From Roseiconus lacunae (GTDB taxonomy: Bacteria; Planctomycetota; Planctomycetia; Pirellulales; Pirellulaceae), in NCBI RefSeq assembly GCF_008312935.1, contig NZ_VSZO01000001.1:1364001-1428000 (forward strand): DNA of 64,000 nt. The letters run 5' to 3'. The notes below the pieces were generated by a model, which saw only the letters and a list, made by a program, of their open reading frames with translations, was not told where the DNA came from and searched no databases. This document shows, piece by piece, positions 18,601 through 26,050 of this stretch. The number at the start of each line of letters is the position of its first letter. Positions within the stretch are counted from its first letter, which is position 1. Made by a program: the position numbers and the translations under genes.

Positions 18601-19179
18601 GACCTCTGGCGACATCCACGACTGAACAGTTTCCTGCCGCCACACAAGTTGCATCAAACTCATCGACGCCAAAAAGCACCGCTCGAAGATTACAACCACA
18701 TTCGTGTCGCTGAGATTGCCAAGCAAGTTGTCCGGGATGGCGGTTTGGTCCAAGCCGGCGGCCACGGTCAACTCAATGGGATCGATACCCACTGGGAACT
18801 ATGGAGTTTTGTTCAAGGTGGGATGACGCCGATCGAATCATTGCGATGTGGGACGATCAACGGTGCGAAGTACCTTGGGCTCGACGATGACATCGGCTCA
18901 CTGGAAGTTGGCAAACTTGCCGACCTCGTCGTCATCGAACGCGGTTTTGATCCGACCGAAGAGATCCGGCATAGCGAAAAGGTCGAATTGGTGATGATCA
19001 ATGGGCGATTGTTCCGCGCCGAAACGATGCAAGAAATTGGCGGTCAACAACAACCGGCTCCCAAATTCTTCTTTAGCAACGGACAGACGATGGTCGCGCC
19101 GATCATGTCACAAATGCGAGGCTGTGAATGCAGTCGTCCCGGCGGATTGCCCGACTGGATGATTCGCTCTGACCGCTAA
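15661..19179 (+). CDS. TolB-like propeller fused to amidohydrolase
   Basis: A 1172-residue secreted protein with a signal peptide ending near Ala26. Residues about 70-680 contain repeated propeller blades with the pattern SPDGKxIxF of the TolB/PD40 type. Residues from about 740 form an amidohydrolase of the imidazolonepropionase/prolidase-like branch: the metal motif HAH is at His793-His795, a Lys in the VKSYNQ segment can be the carbamylated ligand, and His residues in GIEHT and GGHGQ complete the site. A C-terminal tail with two Cys follows. The fusion occurs in planctomycetes and related bacteria and is likely a periplasmic peptidase or amidase, with the propeller possibly feeding substrate. 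Confidence 0.88.
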   Translation: MPLRRFHLVICFAGTVGLLSFGLTRAASPSESSSVKSVTAESNGDGSSGSDLDKNAKSNSWDIETPSGKASVQTIDVTEGTWMNLDVSPDGKQIVFDLLGDLYTIPVDGEQPRTPTKLTSGIGWDMQPRYSPDGSWIAFTSDRMGKNKRAGDNLWIMRADGSDVRQVSNETFRLLNGPAWSPDGDYLIGRKHFTSRRSLGSGEIWMYHRAAKSAEAMAGIQLTQKPNEQKDVNEPVYSPDGKYIYYSQDTTPGNTFEYDKDSHGQIYTIKRLNLEDGTTEAFVTGPGGACRPTPSHDGKSLAFVRRVDAKTTLHVLDLQSGAVRLVYDELERDMQEAWAIHGVYPNFAWMPDDQSIIAWAKGKIRRIDIRTGTASVIPFHLVDEREVRDAVRFSVEVAPERFPVKMLRWVSQSPRGDQVVYQALGKIWLKDLPDGQPRRLTTQTDHHEFYPSFSRDGKHLVYSTWNDETLGSIRVAAVDKTGTPEEQQTWTVTKEPGHYLEPTFSPDGKTIVFVKSGDGYLRSPLWSREPGLYKVDAHGGEAERLLDSGHSPQFANDSDRVYFLKSNRGSDADNLRLCSVGLDGDDERDHLKSQWGTTFRVSPDGKWAAFIERFNVYVTPLVNAGKAIDIGPKGSAIPIAKVSEQAGDWCHFSGDSSNLVWALGPTLYRKPLDQAFGFLGEDPADDLVADATSAEATKTSATDNAPTGEPTTSPEQIAIGFETTTAAPETTFAFVGAKIVTMGEQGVINPGTIVIRGNRIEALGPRNEVTIPDEATIIQTPGMVILPGLVDVHAHGPMSSDGITPQQNWVNYARLAFGVTTVHDPSNDTGGTFSAIEMIRVGETLGPRTFSTGTILYGAAGSFKAEIESLEDAKFHLRRMKAAGAFSVKSYNQPRRDQRQQVLAAARELEMMVVPEGGSTFMHNMTMIVDGHTGIEHTLPVQTAYDDVFDLWRGTDVGYTPTLCVAYGGISGERYWYEVDDLWRHPRLNSFLPPHKLHQTHRRQKAPLEDYNHIRVAEIAKQVVRDGGLVQAGGHGQLNGIDTHWELWSFVQGGMTPIESLRCGTINGAKYLGLDDDIGSLEVGKLADLVVIERGFDPTEEIRHSEKVELVMINGRLFRAETMQEIGGQQQPAPKFFFSNGQTMVAPIMSQMRGCECSRPGGLPDWMIRSDR

Positions 19180-19264
19180 CGCCCGCCGGCTGATGAGCCG
19201 AACCCGGACAATGGGTTTAGACGGAGCACTCGCGGATTGGTGAAGCAAAAACGCAAGTTCAAAG

Positions 19265-21208
19265 CTAATGCATTGCGGTTGACGACAACGTGGGGTCGCT
19301 GGCCCCGATGCCTACGGTCAACCAACCGTCTCGGATATCGATCCATCGGACCCGATAGGACTTTCCTGCAAACGCGTCGACCTTAGCGTCTGATGGAATC
19401 GTTAACGGTTGATTCAACAATGTTTGCGGAAATGCTTCGGCAAAGCCCTGTTTGATCGAATTGCGCAAACCGGCTTGGGCGACCGAAAGACGCTTGGTGC
19501 CAGGGAAGTTGATTTGAACCTCCTCGGTTCGATCGAGAACGAACGTGCCGTTTTCAGACGAAACGACACGGTAGGGGGCGACGATCTCGAGCGGTCGCTT
19601 CAGTTCGCGTGAACCCTGCGAAAAACGTGTTCCGCGAATACCCAGAACCAGCTTTCCGTTTCGAGATTCAAAGATGATCGGTCGTGAACGATCGAAATCA
19701 ATCTCGAACTCTTCCTCCGATGCGCCCTCGCTTGCGGCGCTCGTCCGGCCCGATCGCTCGATCAATTGATCCAAGTCAGACTTGCGCAGGGTTCGACCGG
19801 CAAGGTAACTTCCCAACGTGTTGTCGATCACCGACTCGTGAATTTGAATCGCGATCTCGGCTGGAGTTTCGATCGCCGGCGGTGTCGAGGGTGAGGCAAG
19901 TTGGTTGCCCTTGCGGATCGTCGCCGATGCAATGATCGCTTCCCCGGTGGAACCGACCTGCCGCTCGGGTTCATCAAAGTCCAATCGGTTCAGCCACACA
20001 CGGAGCTTGCCTAACAAGTCTGGCGAAGGATCCGAAGATGCCTGTTCGGTCTCGTCGGCGAACTCGTCACTGACGCGCCGGACTAACTTTCGGTGCGCAA
20101 TGCGATCTGCCAGCGGTTTTTGTTCGGCGGCTTTCTTTCTTGCGATCCGTCGGACCAGGCGCAAGCGATGCTCGATTGAGTTGACATCCGTTTGCAGCGA
20201 CGCATCGGTCATCACGGGACCAAACGAGAGCCCATTGTCATCGATTTCGACCATGCGGGTCGAGTTCACAAAGGCATTACTTGTCGTACGAATTCGGACG
20301 CCACGATTGAAGCCAATGTTGTTGGTCGAGACCGTTCCTGTGAGCGCTAATCGGACTCGGATGCTACCGACCGATGGTTCCAGTTCGGCAAGCACTGATC
20401 CGTTCATCGTTGCATTGCCGTAGATGCTGGTCCCGAGGATACAATCTCGAACCGGAGTCGTTTGGTCGACTGACCGATTGATCGCCTGCTGCACCACAGA
20501 TTCGTCAACATGCAAAACAACGTTCGGTGAAGAGAACAACTGACGCGATTGATCGACTAAGGCGACGTGTTGATCGGTACGTTCAAGCAGGTCAAGCATT
20601 AAACGTAGCGTCGCAATGTCATCCGGCGTGGGGGATTGCTTGATGTCGGCCCACTGGTCGGAAAAACGTTCGAGTTGTTTGCCAAGCGCGTTGCCAATGA
20701 CATCCTTGCGTCGATACCGTAACGCGTCACTGTATTGATGGGCCGCCGAACGCAATCGATCGATCGGACGGATTTCCAGACCGGGGAAGACGCCGGTCGC
20801 ACGACGCGCGACCTTATCGAGGTTTTCTGAAATCGTTCGGTCGTTCGCCTCCGAATCAATCGACCGTACGACCGGTTCGATTGCCAGATAGGTCATCCAC
20901 GCGGCGGCATTGTCTTCCGATGTCGTCTTTGACAAATGCCCGCGCAGTTCTTCGACCGCCGATCGGAATGCTTCACGGCTCTGATCGACGTCGGCGATGC
21001 GTTCGGGATCGATTTGATCGACCGACTCTCGTGCCGACGTCTCAATCGGCAGATACCACTGCTCGGCCCGCGCGACTTGCCCAGTTCCCAACAGGCCAGA
21101 TCCTAACAGGCCGACGCCGGTCACCACCAACGATGCGGCGCACCGCCCCAAAGCACTGAACCGATTGGAAAAAAACGACAAACGTGATGGTGTGAACGGA
21201 CCAGCCAT
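19265..21208 (-). CDS. Secreted protein of unknown function with two similar halves
   Basis: A 647-residue protein; the ATG at 21208 opens a signal peptide with a hydrophobic stretch at about 26-46 and a VARA cleavage site. The frame extends to 21457 but those residues are not protein-like. Residues about 55-230 are helical. Then two stretches start alike, HVDESVVQQAINRSV at 233 and IHESVIDNTLGSYL at 456, each followed by a beta-rich part, which suggests an internal duplication. I know no family. It lies downstream of the FtsQ-like gene on the same strand, 266 bases away, so a shared role in the envelope is possible but unproven. Confidence 0.75.
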   Translation of the reverse strand: MAGPFTPSRLSFFSNRFSALGRCAASLVVTGVGLLGSGLLGTGQVARAEQWYLPIETSARESVDQIDPERIADVDQSREAFRSAVEELRGHLSKTTSEDNAAAWMTYLAIEPVVRSIDSEANDRTISENLDKVARRATGVFPGLEIRPIDRLRSAAHQYSDALRYRRKDVIGNALGKQLERFSDQWADIKQSPTPDDIATLRLMLDLLERTDQHVALVDQSRQLFSSPNVVLHVDESVVQQAINRSVDQTTPVRDCILGTSIYGNATMNGSVLAELEPSVGSIRVRLALTGTVSTNNIGFNRGVRIRTTSNAFVNSTRMVEIDDNGLSFGPVMTDASLQTDVNSIEHRLRLVRRIARKKAAEQKPLADRIAHRKLVRRVSDEFADETEQASSDPSPDLLGKLRVWLNRLDFDEPERQVGSTGEAIIASATIRKGNQLASPSTPPAIETPAEIAIQIHESVIDNTLGSYLAGRTLRKSDLDQLIERSGRTSAASEGASEEEFEIDFDRSRPIIFESRNGKLVLGIRGTRFSQGSRELKRPLEIVAPYRVVSSENGTFVLDRTEEVQINFPGTKRLSVAQAGLRNSIKQGFAEAFPQTLLNQPLTIPSDAKVDAFAGKSYRVRWIDIRDGWLTVGIGASDPTLSSTAMH

Positions 21209-21474
21209 GGAGAAGTTCCCGGGTGCAAAATGGGGTCGAAAGTTAACCCAACAAGAGAAGATAGTGAATTTAAAGCGGCTTTGCAGGCGTGGTTCTTCGG
21301 CAATACAGATTTTCGACGCTGAGCGATCCGGTGAAACGGCACAACACGCCGCCCGAATCGAATGTTGGGTACGATCCGCAATCACCACTGCACTCAGCAA
21401 CGCCCTACGGGCGGATCGCCATGCCGACAGGCCACGTCGTGACAACTGGAGGGCCAACCGAGACCGTCGGCGGA

Positions 21475-22389
21475 TTACCTGACTGAGCCACGGGTCCCCG
21501 TCGCGATTCGTAAGTCACCATCGGGGACAAAGTTACCGCTGAGCAGATCTGTCAGTTTAGCTTTCGCGCCGCGTTCGTTGGGTTGTTCCATTCCCGGCGG
21601 GCTTCCCCAGAGCAATTTCGTATTGTTGCCGGTAATCAGGCTTAGTTGAGGCACGATATTCATCCGAGGATCGCCACTGACGGTGATTTTTGCGATCTGA
21701 ATCCGGTCGCTGACGGCGGACAGCAAATTAGCCAACATCGCGGCCGATTCCACACGCCGATCCCCAAAGGGCGTTCCTTCGTTGCCGTTAGGAAACACCT
21801 CACTGACTTCGATATGTATCAAACGTCTCGTGTCGTCGAGCGTCATTTGGTCGGTGGGCAACATGTACCCTTCGCCGTCGAGGGGAAAGTAGAGGTCGTT
21901 GATCCCGCCGTTGATCGAATAGCCCAAGTTGGTCAGGTGGTTTTCAATGTCACGCAACCATCGTGATTCGCCGGTGACATGGAACGCTGCCACGGGGCGG
22001 CGGTATTCCATATCGATTTTGAAGTTCCCATCAGGAAGCTTGGCAATCGAGCGAACTTCGCGGACCCAGGGATGGTTTGAAAACGCCGAGGCTAGTTTTG
22101 CGGTGGCTTCGCGATCAAGTGGCGAAAGGTCCGCAAGACGTGTGGACTGATAAACTTGTTCGACCAAATTGGTTCGTACAAATTCATGGGGCTCGGTGAC
22201 GACAATCTTTGCCGGATCGATACTTTGATGCTTGGCCGCGAAATACGTCGAGAACCAATGGGAGTAGCCAAAATAGGAAGCGGCTAACAATGCCATTGGC
22301 CAGATCAGAGCCCACGCAGCGGGCGCCTTGACTAACCGACGCAGCAGCCTTCGGATGGGCCGAGGGTCAGCATCATCGGTTTGCGCCAT
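21475..22389 (-). CDS. ftsQ: FtsQ/DivIB-like cell-division protein
   Basis: A 304-residue single-pass membrane protein. A basic cytoplasmic N-terminus is followed by a membrane segment at about 23-45, then a POTRA-like domain. The stretch at 105-135 (HPWVREVRSIAKLPDGNFKI, then EYRRPVA) closely follows the FtsQ/DivIB pattern, in which a short HPWV-type turn is followed by a beta hairpin and an E-x-x-P-V-A segment. The C-terminal part has an L-x-W-G segment like the FtsQ beta domain. It lies 92 bases after the MurB-like gene, the usual dcw order. In other bacteria FtsQ recruits FtsL, FtsB, FtsW and FtsI at the septum. The family call is by motif and context. Confidence 0.75.
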   Translation of the reverse strand: MAQTDDADPRPIRRLLRRLVKAPAAWALIWPMALLAASYFGYSHWFSTYFAAKHQSIDPAKIVVTEPHEFVRTNLVEQVYQSTRLADLSPLDREATAKLASAFSNHPWVREVRSIAKLPDGNFKIDMEYRRPVAAFHVTGESRWLRDIENHLTNLGYSINGGINDLYFPLDGEGYMLPTDQMTLDDTRRLIHIEVSEVFPNGNEGTPFGDRRVESAAMLANLLSAVSDRIQIAKITVSGDPRMNIVPQLSLITGNNTKLLWGSPPGMEQPNERGAKAKLTDLLSGNFVPDGDLRIATGTRGSVR

Positions 22390-22481
22390 CGTGTCGGACC
22401 GTCAGTTTGCGTGAAACACGCCATCGGATCCGAGGACACATCGCCGCTTCACCTGATCCGAGGAACTTATTTCCTGACGCT

Positions 22482-23357
22482 CTACCAAATCTGTAGATTC
22501 AGTTGCAAGTCGATCCCGGTTTGAAGAAGCACTTGCTCGCGAACTCGGTCGATCAATTTCAAGCACTGATCGCTGGTCGCACCTTGATGTGCGATCAAAT
22601 AGTGCGGCTGAGCGTTATCGAGTGAAACGTCGCCTTCTCGAATTCCTGTTAAGCCCACGTTCTGAATCAATTCGCGAGCGGAAATCGTATCGGGGTCGAT
22701 AAACGGCATCGCAATGCGATCGATGTCAGCAGGCCGCGAGGAATTTCGAGAGATCCAGAGTTTCTGCAGTCGTTTGGTCAGCGCCGCCGAATCGCCGGGG
22801 TCGAGTTCGAAGTCCACTTCGACGATCATCGATCCGGTCAACGAGGTCTTTCGGTAGGTGAAACCAATGTCCTCTTGCGAGATTTCGCGGATCGTACCGT
22901 CCGATTCAACGACACGAATCGCCTTGACCACTGGGCTGATGTCGCGGCCACCGCTGGAGACGTTGCCGACGACGGCTGCACCGACGGTTCCGGGGATGCC
23001 GACGAGGTGTTCCAACCCACCCAGGCCTGCGCCGACGGCTTTGACAACCGCATGCGACAGTTGGGCTCCCGCACCGGCGGTCAGCCGGTTGTCATTGATC
23101 GATAAACCGCTGGTTGCCGCGGCAGCCAGCGAAATGACGACGCCGTCGAATCCTGATTCACGGACTAGCACATTGCTACCCGATCCAAGGAGTCGAACAG
23201 GCAAATCGTTCTCGGCCGCCCAAACGACGATCGCGGCGACTTGGTCAAGATCGACCGGTTCGGCAAAAAAGTGTGCCGGACCGCCGATCCCCAACCAAAC
23301 CAGGGGAGCGAGCGATTCGTCGGAGCGAACGACATGTTGAAGGCTTTCTGGAATCAT
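22482..23357 (-). CDS. murB: UDP-N-acetylenolpyruvoylglucosamine reductase homologue
   Basis: A 291-residue FAD-binding MurB homologue, which in its active form reduces UDP-GlcNAc enolpyruvate to UDP-MurNAc in peptidoglycan synthesis. The FAD motifs are present: GSGSNVLV at 58-65 and GLEHLVGIPGTVGAAV at 114-129, plus YRK at 168-170 with the conserved Arg. However, the GSxF-type loop reads IAMPF, putting Met217 in place of the general-acid Ser, and the C-terminal L-x-x-E-V motif reads L-Q-L-N-L, putting Asn287 where the catalytic Glu is expected. The protein also ends right after this motif. It may be a diverged enzyme or a non-catalytic relative. Confidence 0.85.
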   Translation of the reverse strand: MIPESLQHVVRSDESLAPLVWLGIGGPAHFFAEPVDLDQVAAIVVWAAENDLPVRLLGSGSNVLVRESGFDGVVISLAAAATSGLSINDNRLTAGAGAQLSHAVVKAVGAGLGGLEHLVGIPGTVGAAVVGNVSSGGRDISPVVKAIRVVESDGTIREISQEDIGFTYRKTSLTGSMIVEVDFELDPGDSAALTKRLQKLWISRNSSRPADIDRIAMPFIDPDTISARELIQNVGLTGIREGDVSLDNAQPHYLIAHQGATSDQCLKLIDRVREQVLLQTGIDLQLNLQIW

Positions 23358-23439
23358 GCCTGGATAATACCGCAGGGATCATTTCATGCCAGTGGGACTC
23401 ACACCAGCCTTCTCGGACTTTACACGGCCGGCGTGCTCT

Positions 23440-23859
23440 TTAGCCGCGGGGGGAGACCGAACGCAACAGATTGCGAACCGGTTGCTTGGACTGATAGCCC
23501 TTGAGCAATTGTCGTTTCCACTGGCCGGCGTTGGTGCGCGAAAACACGATGATTTGCGGCAGCATGCGCTCGCCTTTGGTCAATTGATCAACCAATTCCG
23601 AGTTTTCGTCTCGATTCAATACCGCAACGCTCACGTCATCAAACTCACCGGTGGCAGCCATCGGTTCTAGCGTGGATTGCTTCAGGACGTTGCAGGCAGG
23701 GCACCACGGTGCGCTGACGACGACCATCAAAGGCTTACCTTCCTTGACCGATTCCTTGTACGCCTCTGCGTAGTCGGTCTTGATGGGGGCTGATGTAGCA
23801 CTTCCAAGCAATACAGCTAACAGCAACGAAACCATTCCGAGCTCCTCGAATTTTAGCAT
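23440..23859 (-). CDS. Secreted thioredoxin-family protein
   Basis: A 139-residue thioredoxin-fold protein with a signal peptide (hydrophobic 8-20, cleaved after Ala22-Ser-Ala). The active site is CPAC at Cys53-Cys56 after VSAPW, and the cis-Pro loop is MLPQIIVF near residue 98-105. It should reduce or exchange disulfides in the periplasm. It precedes the MurB-like gene on the same strand with an 82-base gap, so it may share a transcript. The partner protein is unknown. Confidence 0.85.
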   Translation of the reverse strand: MLKFEELGMVSLLLAVLLGSATSAPIKTDYAEAYKESVKEGKPLMVVVSAPWCPACNVLKQSTLEPMAATGEFDDVSVAVLNRDENSELVDQLTKGERMLPQIIVFSRTNAGQWKRQLLKGYQSKQPVRNLLRSVSPRG

Positions 23860-23937
23860 GGATACCGATCGACGGTCCGCGATTCAATTTGCGGGACTTG
23901 AAAGCCATTGCGTTCGATTGAATGTTGATTTAGATGA

Positions 23938-24222
23938 GTGAATCATTCATCCGAACACGCCGTCGAGGGCGATTCATTCGTTGTTGTCCACGCCGTTCCA
24001 ATCCGTTGTGAGCGCTGCCCATTCTTTTGGGCGCCATGGTGGCCAACAGTGTGCCCTAATGGGAGATCGTCCAACTACAGATCTTTCCCACATCGGTGGC
24101 TCCCAGAACCATTCTGGGAAACCTGGGGCAACCCTGCCGGAACTGCCGCTCCGGAAGGTTGGGCGGAGTATATGGATGCCCGGACCGGCATCAAGACGCT
24201 CCCCTCAGAAATCTGCAAATAA
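23938..24222 (+). CDS. Doubtful small Trp/Pro/Cys-rich protein
   Basis: A possible 94-residue protein from a GTG start, with three Cys in the first half, seven Trp, and many Pro. The composition (RCERCPFFWAPWWPTVCPNG, then PFWETWGNPAG) is unusual but looks non-random, with the most protein-like stretch at residues 20-85. There is no good ribosome-binding site and no recognised family. An overlapping frame at 23981-24250 is equally long and less protein-like. It could also be a decayed gene. Confidence is low. Confidence 0.25.
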   Translation: MNHSSEHAVEGDSFVVVHAVPIRCERCPFFWAPWWPTVCPNGRSSNYRSFPHRWLPEPFWETWGNPAGTAAPEGWAEYMDARTGIKTLPSEICK

Positions 24223-24347
24223 GCTGGATCCGACCCGGCGGAAAAATTGAAATAACTTAAGACAAACTGGCCATAAAGTCGCTAAGCTTCGAACAGCCAA
24301 GCAGTTGAAGCGTGCCAAAAGGTGTGCCCCGAGTCAGTAAGCAATCT

Positions 24348-24361
24348 GTACACAAGTGTAC
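24348..24361. promoter_or_regulatory. Small palindrome upstream of Gfo/Idh/MocA-like gene
   Basis: GTACAC and GTGTAC form perfect 6-bp arms around AA, 102 bases before the start of the next gene. A symmetrical site of this size could be an operator, but it is short enough to arise by chance. Confidence 0.25.
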
Positions 24362-24463
24362 CTAACCGACGGAATGAAAGGCTGCCCCCCTGATGATCGT
24401 TGCAGTACCCCCGATTTTTCTAGGTGTGACGTGGCAGTCACCGGATTTTTCGAGGCCAATTAG

Positions 24464-25465
24464 ATGAGGCTTCGTGTCGGATTGATCGGGTTGGGCGAAC
24501 ACTGGCAGTCACGCTACCGTCCGGCCCTTCGCGTCCTGGACGATCGTTTCGACGTTCGTGCGGTTTACAGCACGATTTCCAAGCTCGCTGAATCGACCGC
24601 GGAAGAATTTCAGGCGGATCCGATCGACGGTTATCGCAGCTTGGTCTATCGCTGCGATATCGATGCCGTATTGATACTCAAGCAATGTTGGCTTGGCTGG
24701 CTGCCGGCGATGGCCGCCTGCCAAGCCGGCAAAGCTGTCTATTGGGGCGCGGGACTGGATTTTGATCCTCAGGGTCAACAGTCCGTCCGCAAGACGATCG
24801 AACAGAGTGGCGTTGCCTTCATGGCCGAGTTGCCAAGGCGATTCGCACCGGCCACCCTGCGTTTGAAAGAGCTGATCGCCACCAGGCTCGGTGCCCCGCG
24901 TCTAATTCGCGTGCATCGACAAGCGATCGCGGCCGATTCTTCCACGCATCTCGGCCCGGGAGCCTGTCGAACCGACGATAGCGAATTGGTCGAACTGGTC
25001 GACTGGTGCCGCTATATCGTCGGTCGGTCGCCGACCGCGGTCAGTTCCGTTTGTGAGGAAGACCTGTTTCAGTCGCTAGTCCTGAACTATGGCAAAGCCG
25101 ATCAAAATCGCCAACGCAGTGCGATCGCGGAAATCGCCACCGATAGCACCTTGCCGGCCCAATGGAAAGAAGCAGCCAGTTTCCGATCCCCGGCGGCAAT
25201 GAAGGTGCAATGCGAGAATGGTGTCGCGTTTATCGATTTGCCCAATACGCTGGTTTGGTTTGATGACGCGGGCCGTCACGTCGAGTCACTGGAAACCGAG
25301 TGTCCGGTTGGTGAGCGGATGCTTCGACAATTTCATCGCAGCGTGACTAGCTTGGTCCTCGATCTCAACGGCTTAGTCGATGCCTATGAGGCAGCCAGCG
25401 TCGTGCAAGCGGCGCGTCAAAGTCACGAAACGGGATGCCGGGTCGACTTGGCCGAGAATCGTTAG
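24464..25465 (+). CDS. Gfo/Idh/MocA-like protein lacking the catalytic EKP motif
   Basis: A 333-residue cytoplasmic protein with a Rossmann start (VGLIGLGEHWQSRYRPAL) and the general order of the Gfo/Idh/MocA family. At residues 91-101, where the family normally has the E-K-P-L motif bearing the catalytic Lys, the sequence reads AVYWGAGLDFD, so Lys and Pro are both missing. The C-terminal domain is shorter than usual. It may bind nucleotide or a sugar without dehydrogenase activity, or use other residues. It stands alone between a long intergenic region and a small minus-strand gene. It starts with ATG and has no signal peptide, unlike the homologue at 12100. Confidence 0.75.
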   Translation: MRLRVGLIGLGEHWQSRYRPALRVLDDRFDVRAVYSTISKLAESTAEEFQADPIDGYRSLVYRCDIDAVLILKQCWLGWLPAMAACQAGKAVYWGAGLDFDPQGQQSVRKTIEQSGVAFMAELPRRFAPATLRLKELIATRLGAPRLIRVHRQAIAADSSTHLGPGACRTDDSELVELVDWCRYIVGRSPTAVSSVCEEDLFQSLVLNYGKADQNRQRSAIAEIATDSTLPAQWKEAASFRSPAAMKVQCENGVAFIDLPNTLVWFDDAGRHVESLETECPVGERMLRQFHRSVTSLVLDLNGLVDAYEAASVVQAARQSHETGCRVDLAENR

Positions 25466-25507
25466 CAAGCGTTTGTCGCTAGACGTCGGTTGCTTCGTAC
25501 CGATCGC

Positions 25508-25747
25508 TTAATAGACCATGATTGCCCGCACCGTATCCCGACGACCGTTGTAATACACGTCTTCGCCGGCACGAAGGTATCGAAGCGGTTTGCAGACCCG
25601 CTGAGCCGAGCACAGCCGAACCGGACCTTCTCGGTGTGTGATCACAATCTTTCCCGATCGCAACAACACCATCAGTGCGTCGCAATCGTCGATCGATTTT
25701 GAAGCGGGAAAACCAGCGGGCCGATAAGGCAATGTGATAGTGTTCAT
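25508..25747 (-). CDS. Small conserved-type hypothetical protein
   Basis: A 79-residue cytoplasmic protein starting at an ATG at 25747. It has an alternating hydrophobic/charged pattern (ALMVLLRSGKIVITHREG, later EDVYYNGRRDTVRAIMVY) that suggests a compact beta barrel or small SH3-like fold. Two Cys sit near the middle. I do not recognise the family. An overlapping frame on the same strand (25479-25775) has a less protein-like sequence. Its gene stands alone, convergent with the preceding Gfo/Idh/MocA-like gene. Confidence 0.55.
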   Translation of the reverse strand: MNTITLPYRPAGFPASKSIDDCDALMVLLRSGKIVITHREGPVRLCSAQRVCKPLRYLRAGEDVYYNGRRDTVRAIMVY

Positions 25748-26050
25748 GTTCCGATCGTTGCGCCACCTGTGACACGGTTGGTCCGTACGCCCGCTGGCTG
25801 ACAAGCGAGAACCATCAAGGCCGCTTTGACGGGAATTGCTGAATTTCTACGGAGGCCAATCTGGAAGCTGCGTTTTCCGTCCTATGTTTTCCCAGGGTCC
25901 GCGCCAGACACCGTGTTTCACGGCACCAAGTGTTCTAACAGCGTGTTTTTTCGGGCGGCAAAGTCCGCTCGAACAACACAACGCGACAGACCCGCACAAT
26001 CGAACATCACGACACGGGTCTGCCCGAGGGCAGCAGCGAGGAAACGAACG
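25748..26050. other. Intergenic region before the tad genes
   Basis: These 303 bases lie between the small minus-strand gene and cpaF. The cpaF frame is open back to 25826, but the sequence there is not like the family's N-terminus. A ribosome-binding site GAGGAAA is at 26038-26044. I see no hairpin or RNA gene. Confidence 0.4.

Larger units (their letters stand above)
23860..24463. other. Long intergenic region with one doubtful small reading frame
   Basis: These 604 bases separate the divergent thioredoxin and Gfo/Idh/MocA-like genes. They hold one Trp/Pro-rich small frame (separate entry), a palindrome at 24348-24361 and a base composition somewhat more AT-rich than flanking genes between 24230 and 24320. 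I see no RNA gene fold that I can support. Confidence 0.4.
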
